Shown: positions 1 to 8,899 of the stretch, piece after piece
How the letters are laid out: each line of letters begins with the position of its first letter
How positions within the stretch are numbered: the first letter of the stretch is position 1
The notes under the pieces: model-generated
Told to the model about the DNA's origin: nothing
Databases searched by the model: none
Seen by the model: the letters and a program-made list of their open reading frames with translations, nothing else
Assembly (NCBI GenBank): GCA_900473685.1
Contig: UCNE01000005.1
Span: 186,001-250,000, forward strand
Length of the DNA stretch: 64,000 nt
Direction of reading: 5' to 3'
DNA from: Hyphomicrobiales bacterium
GTDB lineage: Bacteria > Pseudomonadota > Alphaproteobacteria > Rhizobiales > Rhizobiaceae
Translations under genes and position numbers: made by a program

Positions 1-86
1 CCATCGCGCTGGAGGCCTATCTCCTGCAATCGGAGCGCACCGTCCTTGCTGCCTTTTCGCGCATTCCCGACAAGGGAAAAGCCTGA
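1..86 (+). CDS. 3' end of an unidentified gene (partial)
   Basis: An open frame runs from the window edge to TGA at 84-86 and ends in the residues SERTVLAAFSRIPDKGKA. Only 27 residues are visible. No motif identifies the family, so no function is assigned. The roughly 200 bases that follow, up to the glycanase gene, contain no further ORF that I can support. Confidence 0.45.
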   Translation, partial: IALEAYLLQSERTVLAAFSRIPDKGKA

Positions 87-291
87 ACCGCGTAGCTGTT
101 CCGAAATCGGTCACACTTGATCCAGAACGGGATTGTTTGTCTGCCTATTAACGTCGCTTGATGGTTTCGTGCGCTTCTGCCCAATCGATGATGGGGGATC
201 CGGCGGTCTGCTGTAGCTTGGGTGCACTGCGGCATCGCTTTCTTTTTCTGTTGCCGCAGGCAATTGCCAGCAGGCCAGACAGGAGATGATC

Positions 292-1683
292 ATGCGAAAA
301 ACCGTTTTGAATGCCGTTGGGCAAACTCTGTTCTACAGCGACAGCTCGACCGGCTTTTTCTCCGCCACCGGCTCCGGCCCGGTACTGAAGGGAACGGCGG
401 GCAATGATTCCATGTGGGGTGACAGCGCCGTCAACGTCACGATGACCGGCGGCACGGGCGACGACATCTATTACCTCTATTCGGCGATCAACCGCGCCTA
501 TGAGACGGCAGGTGAGGGGATCGACACGATCAGCACCTGGATGAGCTACACCCTGCCGGAAAATTTCGAGAACCTGACCGTCACCGGCGATCTGCGCTAT
601 GCCTTCGGAAATGCCGGCGACAACATCATCAAGGGGGCTTCCGGCCGTCAGACCCTGGACGGCCGAGGCGGTAATGATGTGCTTACCGGCGGTTCAGGCG
701 CCGATACCTTCATTTTTACCAAGGGGAATGGCAGCGACCTGATCACGGATTTCGAGGCCGCTGATATCGTTCGGCTGAATGACTATTCGCTGACATCCTT
801 TGATCAGGTTCTCGCGCATGCAACGCAGGAAGGCGCGCATCTCAGGCTTGATCTCGGCGATGGCGAAAGCCTGGTGTTTGCCGATACGGTCAAATCGGAT
901 CTGAGTGCGAACCAGTTCGAACTGAGTCTCGACCGTTCCGCCCTGACGCAGACATTCGGCGACAATTTCAACACGCTCCGGCTGATGAATGGGACGGAGG
1001 GTGTCTGGGAGGCAAAATACTGGTGGGCGCCGGAAAAGGGCGCCACGTTGACGGGCAATGGCGAGCTTCAGTGGTACGTCAATCCCCGGTATGCGCCGAC
1101 ATCCGCCAGCAATCCGTTTTCCGTCAGCGACGGCGTGCTGACGATCACAGCAGAAAAAACGCCCGATGCGATCAGCGGCGAGGTCAATGGGTACGACTAC
1201 ACGTCCGGCATGCTGACGACGCACGCATCCTTCTCGCAGACCTATGGCTATTTCGAAATCCGTGCCGACATGCCGGAGGATAAAGGCGTGTGGCCGGCGT
1301 TCTGGCTGCTTCCGGAAGACGGTTCCTGGCCGCCGGAACTGGATGTCGTCGAAATGCGCGGCCAGGATCCCAATACCGTGCATGTGACGGTTCACTCGAA
1401 CGAAACCGGGCAGCAAACGTCTGTTTCCACCGCCGTCAGCGTCTCCGATACGCAAGGGTTTCATACTTACGGCGTTCTGTGGCAGGAGGAGGAGATCGTC
1501 TGGTACATCGATGATGTCGCGGTCGCGCGTGCCGATACACCGTCGGATATGCACAAGCCGATGTATATGCTGGTCAATCTTGCGGTCGGCGGCATGGCCG
1601 GCGCGCCCACGGACGGATTGCCGAATGGTTCCGAAATGAAGATCGACTATATCCGCGCCTATACGCTGGACGATCTGGCCTGA
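292..1683 (+). CDS. exsH: ExsH-type secreted endo-beta-glycanase (GH16 with RTX calcium repeats)
   Basis: Predicted extracellular GH16 glycanase of 463 residues. The N-terminal 140 residues carry glycine/aspartate RTX-type nonapeptides (TGGTGDDIY, DGRGGNDVLTGG, TGGSGADTF) that bind calcium and mark type I (PrsDE-like) secretion. There is no classical signal peptide. The C-terminal half is a GH16 domain with the catalytic motif ELDVVE, nucleophile E349 and acid/base E354. Rhizobial ExsH has this domain order and about this length, and cleaves nascent succinoglycan. Start: an in-frame ATG at 286 sits directly on AGGAG (281-285), whereas ATG 292 lies 6 bases from it, so 292 is preferred. No exo biosynthesis genes are nearby. 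Family is sure; substrate is inferred from ExsH. Confidence 0.9.
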   Translation: MRKTVLNAVGQTLFYSDSSTGFFSATGSGPVLKGTAGNDSMWGDSAVNVTMTGGTGDDIYYLYSAINRAYETAGEGIDTISTWMSYTLPENFENLTVTGDLRYAFGNAGDNIIKGASGRQTLDGRGGNDVLTGGSGADTFIFTKGNGSDLITDFEAADIVRLNDYSLTSFDQVLAHATQEGAHLRLDLGDGESLVFADTVKSDLSANQFELSLDRSALTQTFGDNFNTLRLMNGTEGVWEAKYWWAPEKGATLTGNGELQWYVNPRYAPTSASNPFSVSDGVLTITAEKTPDAISGEVNGYDYTSGMLTTHASFSQTYGYFEIRADMPEDKGVWPAFWLLPEDGSWPPELDVVEMRGQDPNTVHVTVHSNETGQQTSVSTAVSVSDTQGFHTYGVLWQEEEIVWYIDDVAVARADTPSDMHKPMYMLVNLAVGGMAGAPTDGLPNGSEMKIDYIRAYTLDDLA

Positions 1684-1717
1684 CATCGGCCCCGAAGGCG
1701 TTTCAACGCAGTTGGCA

Positions 1718-2212
1718 TCATTCTTCGGACTCGGTGCCTGCCGCCTTGAAGCGCTCTTCGAATTCACGCCGGAGGCTGCGCCTGACCTGTGCGGCGCGTT
1801 CGCGGCGCTTGGCGACGCCGGTCTTTGGGTGGTAGGCGGGGACGTTGGTCGGGCGCCCTTCGGCATCGACGGCAACCATGGTGAAATAGCAGGAATTGGT
1901 GTGGCGCCGCTCGCCGGTGCGGATGGTTTCCGCCTCAACCCGGATGCCGACTTCCATCGATGTGCGGCCGGCAGTATTGATCGAAGCGCGAAACGTTACC
2001 AGTTCGCCGACATGGATCGGTTGACGGAAGACAACCTGATCGACCGACAGCGTCACGGCATATTCCTGCGAGAAGCGTGAGGCGCAGGAAAAGGCGACAC
2101 GGTCGAGAAGATTGAGCAGCGCGCCGCCGTGAACCTTGCCGCTGAAATTGGCCATGTCGGGCGTCATCAGGACGACCATCTCGAGTTGGCTCGTGTCGTG
2201 ACCCGTTTCCAA
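1718..2212 (-). CDS. Acyl-CoA thioesterase, hotdog fold (YciA/BACH-like)
   Basis: 164-residue single hotdog-domain protein predicted to hydrolyse acyl-CoA esters in the cytoplasm. Early motifs TPDMANFSGKVHGGALLNLLD and VVFRQPIHVGELV are typical of the YciA/cytosolic acyl-CoA hydrolase group, where the Asn/Asp-containing N-terminal loop and HGG helix form the active site. The basic C-terminal tail (KRRERAAQVRRSLRREFEERF) probably forms an amphipathic helix. The frame opens at TTG 2212, preceded by GGGG about 8 bases upstream. ATG at 2179 is the alternative but would remove part of the first strand. It is convergent with exsH and lies downstream of the GntR gene on the same strand, with 97 bases between them. 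Confidence 0.85.
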   Translation of the reverse strand: METGHDTSQLEMVVLMTPDMANFSGKVHGGALLNLLDRVAFSCASRFSQEYAVTLSVDQVVFRQPIHVGELVTFRASINTAGRTSMEVGIRVEAETIRTGERRHTNSCYFTMVAVDAEGRPTNVPAYHPKTGVAKRRERAAQVRRSLRREFEERFKAAGTESEE

Positions 2213-2309
2213 AATGCGCCCCCGTTATATTTTCCGAAATTCGTAACGATTATCTACAACGAACCGGCGCTGATCAACCCAGCCGCCTCAGGCGTGCGAT
2301 CACGACCGC

Positions 2310-2957
2310 TTATTTCGGTGTGTCGGCCGGTTGGCGGATATGCAGGGCGATGAGCCGTTTCAGTTCCTCCGCGTCACGGGCTTCCAGCGCATCGATCATC
2401 ATGTGATGTTCGCGGCCGGATTTTTCGATCCGTGCGCGCGTCCGCCATTGTGAAACGGGGGCTGACGACGTGCGCTGGCGAATTTCCGAAACCAGGTCGA
2501 CCAGGGCCTGATTGCCGCCCAGCAGCAGCAATTCGCGATGAAAGGCCAGGTTGGCCTCGTAATGCTCCAGGATCGTCCCCGTCAGCGTCATTTCGTCAAA
2601 GTATCTCGCAAGCCCGCGTAACGTGGCGATGCTGTCGGAGGTTGCGTTGGCGACCATCATGTCGGCAACGGCGGTCTCGAGAATGACGCGGATATCGCCG
2701 ACTTCCTTCGCATTGCGGTCGTCCGGCTGGTAAACGTGGTAGCCGCGATTGGGCACATGAGCAACCAGCCGCTTCTGCGACAGGCGATCGAGCGCGCGGC
2801 GGACTTCCGGCCTTGTGCAGTCATATCGCCGCTCCAGGTCGATCTGCTTCAGCCAGGTGCCGGCAGGCAGCATGCCCGTCAGGATGTCTTGAAGCACAAG
2901 TTCGGTCACGTCCCGCTCTTCGGGGCCGACAGCCGTTTCACTTTGAACTTCGCTCAT
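2310..2957 (-). CDS. GntR-family transcriptional regulator (FadR/FCD type)
   Basis: 215-residue regulator: winged helix at about residues 10-80 (VLQDILTG..LPAGTWLKQIDLERRYDCTRPEVRRALDRLSQKRLV) and an all-helical FCD effector domain after about 90. The ATG at 2957 has AGGAAG 8 bases upstream, so I prefer it over the more upstream ATG at 3062, which would add a non-conserved 35-residue extension. It is divergent from the AbgB-like hydrolase and ABC importer at 3145-7752 and is their likely regulator. The intergenic region holds two TGGCGCCA palindromes. The inducer is unknown; a substrate of the importer or amidase is the natural guess. Confidence 0.88.
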   Translation of the reverse strand: MSEVQSETAVGPEERDVTELVLQDILTGMLPAGTWLKQIDLERRYDCTRPEVRRALDRLSQKRLVAHVPNRGYHVYQPDDRNAKEVGDIRVILETAVADMMVANATSDSIATLRGLARYFDEMTLTGTILEHYEANLAFHRELLLLGGNQALVDLVSEIRQRTSSAPVSQWRTRARIEKSGREHHMMIDALEARDAEELKRLIALHIRQPADTPK

Positions 2958-3060
2958 GAATTCTTCCTGTTGTCCTGGACTGGCACCGCACGCCGACCCG
3001 CAGTTTTCTTGTAACCGAGTTTCGGCAAATGCAACGCAGATGGCCTGATTAAAATTATTC

Positions 3061-3110
3061 ATTGGCGCCAGTTGCGCAATTTATTTTTGTATCATAAATT
3101 GGCGCCAATA
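3061..3110. promoter_or_regulatory. Two candidate GntR operators (TGGCGCCA palindromes)
   Basis: Two copies of TGGCGCCA lie 36 bases apart between the divergent GntR and amidase genes: one at 3063-3070, the other inside the 12-base perfect palindrome ATTGGCGCCAAT at 3098-3109. They sit in an AT-rich stretch that must contain both promoters. Direct observation: repeat and symmetry. Inference: these are binding sites for the adjacent GntR protein. They differ from the classic FadR-type TNGTNNNACNA pattern, so another regulator is possible. Confidence 0.5.
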
Positions 3111-3144
3111 TTGGTAACTATAAGACAAGCGAGAGCCTAGCGCC

Positions 3145-4572
3145 ATGAAAAACTCCGATGCCGTCTGGGCTTTCGTCGAAGCAAAACGCGAGGCTTTTTT
3201 CACACTCAGCGACCGTGTCTGGGATGTGCCGGAAACGAACTATGAGGAGTTCAGTGCCTGCGAGGAGCATGCGCGGTTGCTGAAGCAGGAGGGTTTCCGC
3301 ATCGAACGCAATGTCGCGGGTCTCCCCACGGCCGTCATGGGCGAAGCCGGTGAGGGCGGTCCGGTGATTGCCATTCTTGGCGAGTTCGATGCTTTGCCGG
3401 GGCTGAGCCAGGAAGCCGGGATCGCCGAGGAGCGGCCGCTCATCTCCGGCGGCAATGGCCATGGTTGCGGTCACAACCTCCTGGGTTCCGGTTCGATGAT
3501 GGCCGCTGCCGCGGTCAAGGATTTCCTGGCGGCCAACGGCCTGAAGGGGCGGGTGCGTTATTATGGCTGCCCCGCCGAGGAGGGTGGCTCATCCAAAGGT
3601 TTCATGGTCCGGGCCGGTGTTTTCGATGACGTCGATATTGCCATCTCCTGGCATCCGGCGGCATTTTCCGGCGTCAACAACCCGATATCGCTCGCCTGTA
3701 ACGAGCTGAATTTCCATTTCAGCGGCCGCGCCTCACACGCCTCGGCGACGCCGCATCTCGGCCGCAGCGCGCTTGACGCCGTCGAACTGATGAATGTCGG
3801 CGTCAACTATATGCGCGAGCACATGCCGTCGTCGGCACGCGTCCATTATGCCGTCACCGACGCCGGTGGTGCGGCGCCGAATGTCGTCCAGGCCCGCGCG
3901 ACGGTGCGCTACCTGATCCGTGCCCGGACGCTGGGCGAGCTGCTCGGCCTTGTCGAGCGCGTCAAGAAAATCGCCGATGGCGCCGCGTTGATGACCGAAA
4001 CGACGGTGCGCAGCGAAGTCGTCAGTGGCGATGCCAATCTCGTCGGCAATACGCCGCTGGAGGAATGCATGCACGCAAACCTCCAGCGTCTCGGTCCGCC
4101 CGATTTCGATGTTGCAGACAACGATACCGCGCTGAAATTCCAGGGGACATTCTCGCCGGAGGATATCGCGGCGTCCTACGCGCGCTTCGGCATCAAGCCG
4201 AAGAAGGGGCAGGCGCTCTGCGATCTGATCTATCCGCTCGGCAGCGGCGACGGCTCGATCGTCGGCTCAACCGATGTCGGCACCGTCAGCTGGGTCGTCC
4301 CGACGGTGCAGATGCGCGGCGCAACCTATGCTATCGGCACGCCGGGCCATTCCTGGCAACTGGTGGCGCAAGGCAAGCTGCCGGCCGCCCACAAGGGCAT
4401 GGAATATGCGGCCAAGGTCATGGCGAGCACAGCACTTGATCTGATCGCCAATCCGGCGTTGATCGAGGCCGCCAAGGCGGATCACCGGGAACGCCTCGAC
4501 GGCAATCCGTTCGTCAATCCCATTCCCGACGACGTTTCGCCGCCGCTGCCGGAGAGCCCCAATGGCCGCTAA
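3145..4572 (+). CDS. M20 family amidohydrolase, AbgB-like
   Basis: 475-residue metallo-amidohydrolase of peptidase family M20, closest in style and length to AbgB, subunit B of p-aminobenzoyl-glutamate hydrolase. Metal-binding signatures: GEFDALPG near residue 75, GHGCGHNLLG near 110, CPAEEGG near 150 (the EE pair) and SWHPAAF near 175. The dimerisation insert follows at about 195-330. AbgB works with AbgA in E. coli; no second subunit gene is here, so this protein may act alone on another N-acyl or amide-linked amino acid. It begins an operon with a polar-amino-acid-type ABC importer, which suggests uptake then hydrolysis of an amidated compound. Substrate not determined. Confidence 0.85.
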   Translation: MKNSDAVWAFVEAKREAFFTLSDRVWDVPETNYEEFSACEEHARLLKQEGFRIERNVAGLPTAVMGEAGEGGPVIAILGEFDALPGLSQEAGIAEERPLISGGNGHGCGHNLLGSGSMMAAAAVKDFLAANGLKGRVRYYGCPAEEGGSSKGFMVRAGVFDDVDIAISWHPAAFSGVNNPISLACNELNFHFSGRASHASATPHLGRSALDAVELMNVGVNYMREHMPSSARVHYAVTDAGGAAPNVVQARATVRYLIRARTLGELLGLVERVKKIADGAALMTETTVRSEVVSGDANLVGNTPLEECMHANLQRLGPPDFDVADNDTALKFQGTFSPEDIAASYARFGIKPKKGQALCDLIYPLGSGDGSIVGSTDVGTVSWVVPTVQMRGATYAIGTPGHSWQLVAQGKLPAAHKGMEYAAKVMASTALDLIANPALIEAAKADHRERLDGNPFVNPIPDDVSPPLPESPNGR

Positions 4573-4623
4573 GCCGACCCTTCAAGGCAGCGTCGCCTGC
4601 CACTTCTCCGCAAGGGGCGCGCC

Positions 4624-5343
4624 ATGACCCAGCCGGGATTTTTCGATCTGCTGAGTTTTGGCCCGGATGGCTGGGCAAAGGCGCTGCTGGCCGGTGCCTG
4701 GATGACGATCCTGATCGCGCTCTCCGGCTACACGATCGGTGCAGTCATCGGCACGTTCGGCGCCTGGGCGAAGATTTCCGGCGGCAAGACGCTCCGTGTT
4801 GCCGCCGATGCCTATACGACCGTGCTGCGCGGCATACCGGATCTTCTCGTCATCTATCTTCTTTATTTCGGCGGCAGCGCTGCCATCACCTCGATCGGCA
4901 GGCTGTTCGGCGCTGACGGGTTCATCAGCTTCCCCGGTTTTCTTGCAGGTGCGCTTGCGGTTGGCATCACGTCCGGCGCGCAGCACACCGAAGTCTTTCG
5001 TGGTGCCTTCAAGGCGGTTCATCGCGGCGAGATCGAGGCGGCAATCGCCTGCGGCATGTCGCGTTCGCTGCGCTTCCGGCGCATCATTGCGCCTTTGACA
5101 CTGCGCCATGCGCTGCCGGGGCTCGGCAATGTCTGGCAGGTCGTGTTGAAGGAATCGGCTCTGGTCTCCATCACCGGCGTGGTCGAGCTTCTGCGCCAGT
5201 CGCAGATCGGCGCCGGCTCGACGGGCCTGCCCTTCGATTTCTACCTGATTGCAGGCCTGATCTATCTCGCCATCTCGACTGTTTCCAGCATCGCCATGCG
5301 GCAGGCAGAGCGTCGTTTCAGCCGCGGCGTGAGGAGAGGCTGA
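4624..5343 (+). CDS. ABC importer permease, polar amino acid type (HisQ/OccQ-like)
   Basis: 239-residue integral membrane protein with about five membrane spans and the HisMQ-type EAA loop (EIEAAIACGMSRSLRFRRIIAPLTLRHALPG at about 135-165) that docks the ATPase. AAGGGG lies 6 bases before ATG 4624. The stop codon overlaps the start of the second permease gene (TGATG), showing translational coupling. It forms a heterodimeric pore with the product of 5343-6068. Confidence 0.9.
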   Translation: MTQPGFFDLLSFGPDGWAKALLAGAWMTILIALSGYTIGAVIGTFGAWAKISGGKTLRVAADAYTTVLRGIPDLLVIYLLYFGGSAAITSIGRLFGADGFISFPGFLAGALAVGITSGAQHTEVFRGAFKAVHRGEIEAAIACGMSRSLRFRRIIAPLTLRHALPGLGNVWQVVLKESALVSITGVVELLRQSQIGAGSTGLPFDFYLIAGLIYLAISTVSSIAMRQAERRFSRGVRRG

Positions 5344-6068
5344 TGGATTGGGAATTTACACAGGAAACGTTCGTCAGCCTCGTTTCGGCCTTGCCACTGA
5401 CCCTGTCGCTTGCTGCCACCGCAATCACCCTTGGTGCCATATTGGCGTTGGCTCTGGCGCTTGCGCGCACCTCGGGCATTCTGGTTCTCGACTGGTTTGC
5501 GCGTGCCTATGTCTTCGTCTTTCGCGGCACGCCGCTGCTGGTCCAGATCTTCCTGATCTATTATGGCCTCAGCCAATTCCCCGCAGTTCGCCACAGCATC
5601 TTCTGGCCGGTCCTGCGCGACGCCTACTGGTGTGCGGTGATGGCGCTCAGCCTCAATACCGCCGCCTATGCCAGCGAAATCATCCGCGGCGGCCTGCTGT
5701 CGGTGCCGCATGGACAGGTTGAGGCGGCCCGCGCCTGCGGCATGCCGCGCTTGATGGTCTTCCGCCGCATCGTCCTGCCTCTGGCGATCCGCCAGGCGCT
5801 GCCCGGTTACGGCAACGAGATGATCTCGATGATCAAGGCGACGTCGCTCGCTTCCATCATCACGATCATGGAAGTCACCGGCGTTGCTGCCCGGATCATT
5901 TCCGAGACCTACCGCGCCATCGAAGTGTTCGTCGTGGCGGGCTTCATTTACCTGGCGATCAATTTCCTTCTGACGCGCCTGGTCCAGTTGGTCGAATTCA
6001 AGCTCAGCCCGCATTTGCGGCAACCGGAAAACGCCGCCCAAATGGCTATTGCAGGAGATGCGCGATGA
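5343..6068 (+). CDS. ABC importer permease, polar amino acid type (HisM/OccM-like)
   Basis: 241-residue partner permease with the same architecture. The EAA loop reads [34 protein letters not shown] around residues 125-160, and [16 protein letters not shown], typical of the HisM/GlnP group, is present near 60. It overlaps the upstream permease by its start codon and the downstream ATPase by ATGA (start at 6065), so all three are translated as a block. Substrate specificity is set by the binding protein at 6895. Confidence 0.9.
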   Translation: MDWEFTQETFVSLVSALPLTLSLAATAITLGAILALALALARTSGILVLDWFARAYVFVFRGTPLLVQIFLIYYGLSQFPAVRHSIFWPVLRDAYWCAVMALSLNTAAYASEIIRGGLLSVPHGQVEAARACGMPRLMVFRRIVLPLAIRQALPGYGNEMISMIKATSLASIITIMEVTGVAARIISETYRAIEVFVVAGFIYLAINFLLTRLVQLVEFKLSPHLRQPENAAQMAIAGDAR

Positions 6069-6847
6069 ACCTTCCCTTGTCTGCGGTGGAATCGCCGGCG
6101 CTGAGCGTCAAGGATCTTCACAAGAGTTTTGGGCCGATCGAGGTCCTCAAGGGGATTTCGCTCGACGCGAGGGAAGGCGAGGTCGTGTCGATCCTGGGTT
6201 CCTCCGGCTCCGGAAAATCGACCTTCCTGCGCTGCATCAACATGCTGGAAACGCCGGATTCCGGCACCATCACAGTCGGTGGCGAAACAATCAAAATGGT
6301 GCCTGCGCGCCACGGCAAGAGCAAACCGGCCGATATCGCCCAGGTGGACCGTGTCCGCTCAAGGCTCGGCATGGTGTTCCAGAGCTTCAATCTGTGGACC
6401 CACAAGACCATTCTCGAGAATATTATCGAAGCCCCCGTGCACGTCCAGAAAAGGCCGCGCGACGAGTGCATTGAGGAAGCCGAAGCGCTGCTTGCCAAAG
6501 TCGGCATTGCCGACAAGCGCAATCAGTACCCGTCGCATCTCTCCGGCGGCCAGCAGCAGCGTGCGGCGATTGCCCGTGCGCTGGCCATGCGGCCGGACGT
6601 CATGCTGTTCGACGAGCCGACATCGGCGCTCGATCCCGAACTCGTGGGAGAAGTGCTGCGCGTCATGCGATCGCTCGCCGAAGAGGGGCGCACCATGCTG
6701 ATCGTCACCCACGAAATGGGTTTTGCCCGCGATGTCTCCAGCCGGGTGATCTTCCTGCACAAGGGGCTGGTCGAGGAAGACGGCAGCCCGAAGGACGTCT
6801 TCAAAAATTCCAGATCCGACCGTTTCCGGCAGTTCATCAAGGGATGA
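6065..6847 (+). CDS. ABC importer ATP-binding protein (HisP/OccP-like)
   Basis: 260-residue ATPase of the polar amino acid transporter class. Walker [10 protein letters not shown] near 45, Q-loop VFQSFNLW near 103, signature LSGGQQQR near 160, Walker [14 protein letters not shown] near 180 and H-loop IVTHEMGFA near 215. The 15-residue insert between Walker A and the Q-loop ([20 protein letters not shown]) is usual for this class. It energises the permeases encoded at 4624-6068. Confidence 0.93.
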   Translation: MNLPLSAVESPALSVKDLHKSFGPIEVLKGISLDAREGEVVSILGSSGSGKSTFLRCINMLETPDSGTITVGGETIKMVPARHGKSKPADIAQVDRVRSRLGMVFQSFNLWTHKTILENIIEAPVHVQKRPRDECIEEAEALLAKVGIADKRNQYPSHLSGGQQQRAAIARALAMRPDVMLFDEPTSALDPELVGEVLRVMRSLAEEGRTMLIVTHEMGFARDVSSRVIFLHKGLVEEDGSPKDVFKNSRSDRFRQFIKG

Positions 6848-6894
6848 GTGCTGCGACAGTTCCAACAACCGATCAAAAAAAGGGGAATGCAACA

Positions 6895-7752
6895 ATGAAA
6901 ACCATCAGATCAATCTTCAACGCGGCCTGCTTTTCGGCGCTGCTGCTGGCATCCGCCGGTGCGCATGCGGAAGAAAAGAAATGGACGCATGTGACCATTG
7001 CGACCGAAGGCGCCTTCAAGCCCTACAACTTCACCAAGCCGGACGGCACGCTCGACGGTTACGAGATCGAGCTGACGAAATACCTTTGCGCCCATATGAA
7101 GGTCGAGTGCGAGGTTGTCGTCCAGAATTTCGACGGCATGATCCCGGCGCTGAATGCCGGAAAATTCGATGCGATCATCTCCGGCATGTCCGCGACCGAA
7201 AAGCGCGAAAAGGTCATCGACTTCAGCAATTCCTACGGCTCGACCGGCCAGGCATTTGCGACGCTGAAATCGAGCCCGCTGGCCGCCCTGCCGTCGAAGG
7301 GCGAAGTCTTTTCGCTGGCCTCCAACGAAGCCGGTGCCCTGAGCATGATCGAAAAGATCAAGCCCGAGCTTCAGGGCAAGATCATCGGCGTACAGATCGC
7401 CTCGACCGGCGCCTCTTTTGTCGACAAGTATCTGAAGGGTGTGGTCGAGGTTCGCGAATACAAGACGACCGAAGAACACGATCTCGATCTGGCCGCCGGC
7501 CGCGTCGATCTCGTCATGGCGTCGATGGCCTACCTGACGACGGCATCGGAAAAGCCGGGCAACGAAGACATGACGACGGCCGGCCCGCGCTTCCAGGGCG
7601 GGTTCCTCGGACGTGGCAGTTCGGTCGGTCTGCGCAAGACCGACCCGGAACTGAAGGCAATGTTCAACGCTGCGATCGATGCCGCCAAGGCCGATGGCAC
7701 GATCAAGACATTGTCGGAGAAGTGGTTCGGGTTCGACGTAACCCCGCTGTAA
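6895..7752 (+). CDS. Periplasmic substrate-binding protein, family 3
   Basis: 285-residue secreted binding protein with a signal peptide ending at AGAHA|EEKK. Family 3 (polar amino acid) hallmarks: FKPYNFTKPDGTLDGYEIEL, GKFDAIISGMSATEKREK and the GVQIAS..VDKYL hinge. ATG 6895 has AAGGGGAA upstream; a more upstream in-frame ATG at 6844 would place 17 extra residues before the signal peptide and is rejected. It is the last gene of the amidase/importer operon, and binding-protein genes of this class commonly need the highest expression. Ligand unknown; probably a charged or amidated amino acid given the AbgB-like partner. Confidence 0.9.
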   Translation: MKTIRSIFNAACFSALLLASAGAHAEEKKWTHVTIATEGAFKPYNFTKPDGTLDGYEIELTKYLCAHMKVECEVVVQNFDGMIPALNAGKFDAIISGMSATEKREKVIDFSNSYGSTGQAFATLKSSPLAALPSKGEVFSLASNEAGALSMIEKIKPELQGKIIGVQIASTGASFVDKYLKGVVEVREYKTTEEHDLDLAAGRVDLVMASMAYLTTASEKPGNEDMTTAGPRFQGGFLGRGSSVGLRKTDPELKAMFNAAIDAAKADGTIKTLSEKWFGFDVTPL

Positions 7753-7831
7753 GACGCGGCCAAGTCGGCCGAAGAGCCGGACAATAGCGACCCTGGTCCG
7801 GCGGGCAGCGATGCTCGCCGGATATGACTTC

Positions 7832-8062
7832 CTACTCGGCCATCAAACCGTCAAACACCTCAAGCATTGCATCCGCAATAGCCTTGCCGAGTGCGGCGCC
7901 ATTTTCCTGCAGGGCTTCCTCGTTCATGTCGCGGGCAGCCAGTGCCAGGGCCGCACCTTCCGCCATGACGATCTCCTGCGCGCGCTGAATTGCCCAAAGC
8001 GCAAAATCGCTCCGGCCATTGATTTCCACGGTTTCCATATCGATTTCCATTCCTGCGATCAT
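7832..8062 (-). CDS. Small conserved-looking acidic protein, function unknown
   Basis: 76-residue predicted helical cytoplasmic protein (MEIDMETVEINGRSDFALWAIQ near the start, then alanine/glutamate-rich helices to VFDGLMAE). I do not recognise a named family. Start is uncertain: ATG 8062 or ATG 8050 (AGGA directly upstream). A longer frame to 8158 exists but its N-terminus looks non-coding. Support that it is real comes from a diverged, truncated second copy at 12526-12603 whose coding frame is preserved over the first 22 codons. Confidence 0.55.
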   Translation of the reverse strand: MIAGMEIDMETVEINGRSDFALWAIQRAQEIVMAEGAALALAARDMNEEALQENGAALGKAIADAMLEVFDGLMAE

Positions 8063-8194
8063 GCCGGGTGCCGGGTATTTCAACCACGGCCGGCCTCCCT
8101 TAGCAGGCGAAGGGCGCGTTGCAAAACATGCCCGCGATCTTTTGTGCCCGCCGCCCAATAGTCTGGGACGGAGGCAGCAGCCCCATGACGTCGA

Positions 8195-8305
8195 CTAAAA
8201 AATCAAAAAGGTGAAGACGAAATACAATATCAGCAGAGAGCAATACATCAACGGGAACACTGCTGAGCAGACTACAATACCAATAAGCAATACGAATGCG
8301 TTCAT
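8195..8305 (-). CDS. Tiny hydrophobic membrane protein (36 aa)
   Basis: A 36-residue ORF, almost wholly hydrophobic (MNAFVLLIGIVVCSAVFPLM then a second hydrophobic run ending FTFLIF), preceded by GAGGAA about 9 bases upstream of ATG 8305. It could form one long or two short membrane spans. The N-terminal pattern FVLL..IVVC...F is shared with the 49-residue ORF at 8557-8706 on the same strand, which makes both more credible than chance ORFs. Function unknown. Confidence 0.45.
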   Translation of the reverse strand: MNAFVLLIGIVVCSAVFPLMYCSLLILYFVFTFLIF

Positions 8306-8348
8306 AATTTTTTTCCTCGTAACCATCTGTTTAAATTAAATTTATTTT

Positions 8349-8368
8349 GAATGATTCATTCGAATCAT
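8349..8368. promoter_or_regulatory. AT-rich palindrome upstream of the 36-aa gene
   Basis: GAATGA-T-TCATTC (8349-8361) overlaps a second dyad, ATGATTC-ATTC-GAATCAT (8351-8368). The overlapping symmetry sits about 45 bases upstream of the start of the 36-residue ORF on the minus strand and could be an operator. No regulator is assigned. Confidence 0.3.
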
Positions 8369-8556
8369 GGTTTCGGAAGCCCGCGCGACATTCATCTCTG
8401 GTGTGCCGCTGCCAGCCAGCCCTTGGGCGGCCGTAACGTTTTCACAAGGTACGAAATCCATTGACCGGCCCAATTCAGCTGAGTTCCCTCAGCGGCGATG
8501 GATTGGGCGGAAGAAGCAGATTCAATGCTTCTGTCGCGGACCACGGCGCAGGCACC

Positions 8557-8706
8557 TTACATTTCGACGCGAAATGGCCGAACGGTGATTCCCAGCGGAA
8601 GGTCAGAAATATCGTCGACGCCACGGATCTGCTGGAAAACGCTGTAGATCAACAGGAACAGCATGTTGCAAACGACGATGACGGTAAGAAGAACAAAAAA
8701 GTACAT
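8557..8706 (-). CDS. Small single-span membrane protein (49 aa)
   Basis: 49-residue ORF with an N-terminal membrane span (MYFFVLLTVIVVCNMLFLLI) and a polar C-terminal tail (QQIRGVDDISDLPLG). GGAG lies about 7 bases before ATG 8706. Its first 22 residues align with the 36-residue ORF downstream (FVLL, IVVC, F, L, Y in register), suggesting a tandem duplication with a diverged tail. The topology would leave the tail in one soluble compartment. Function unknown; the AT-rich context differs from the flanking genes. Confidence 0.5.
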   Translation of the reverse strand: MYFFVLLTVIVVCNMLFLLIYSVFQQIRGVDDISDLPLGITVRPFRVEM

Positions 8707-8899
8707 ATTAGGCTCCGTTCAATTTCGATGCCTATATAAATTTCACCATTACGTTACACGAACATTGCGATATTTTTTAGAAATCATGCGATATATCGAA
8801 CGTTGTTTTCAGGAAATTTGATTTTTTATCCGTAATGTTTCCACAAGGTGGTTTTCATAAATAGTAATTATTGTTTTTTTAGGCGGGACATTACGCGGT

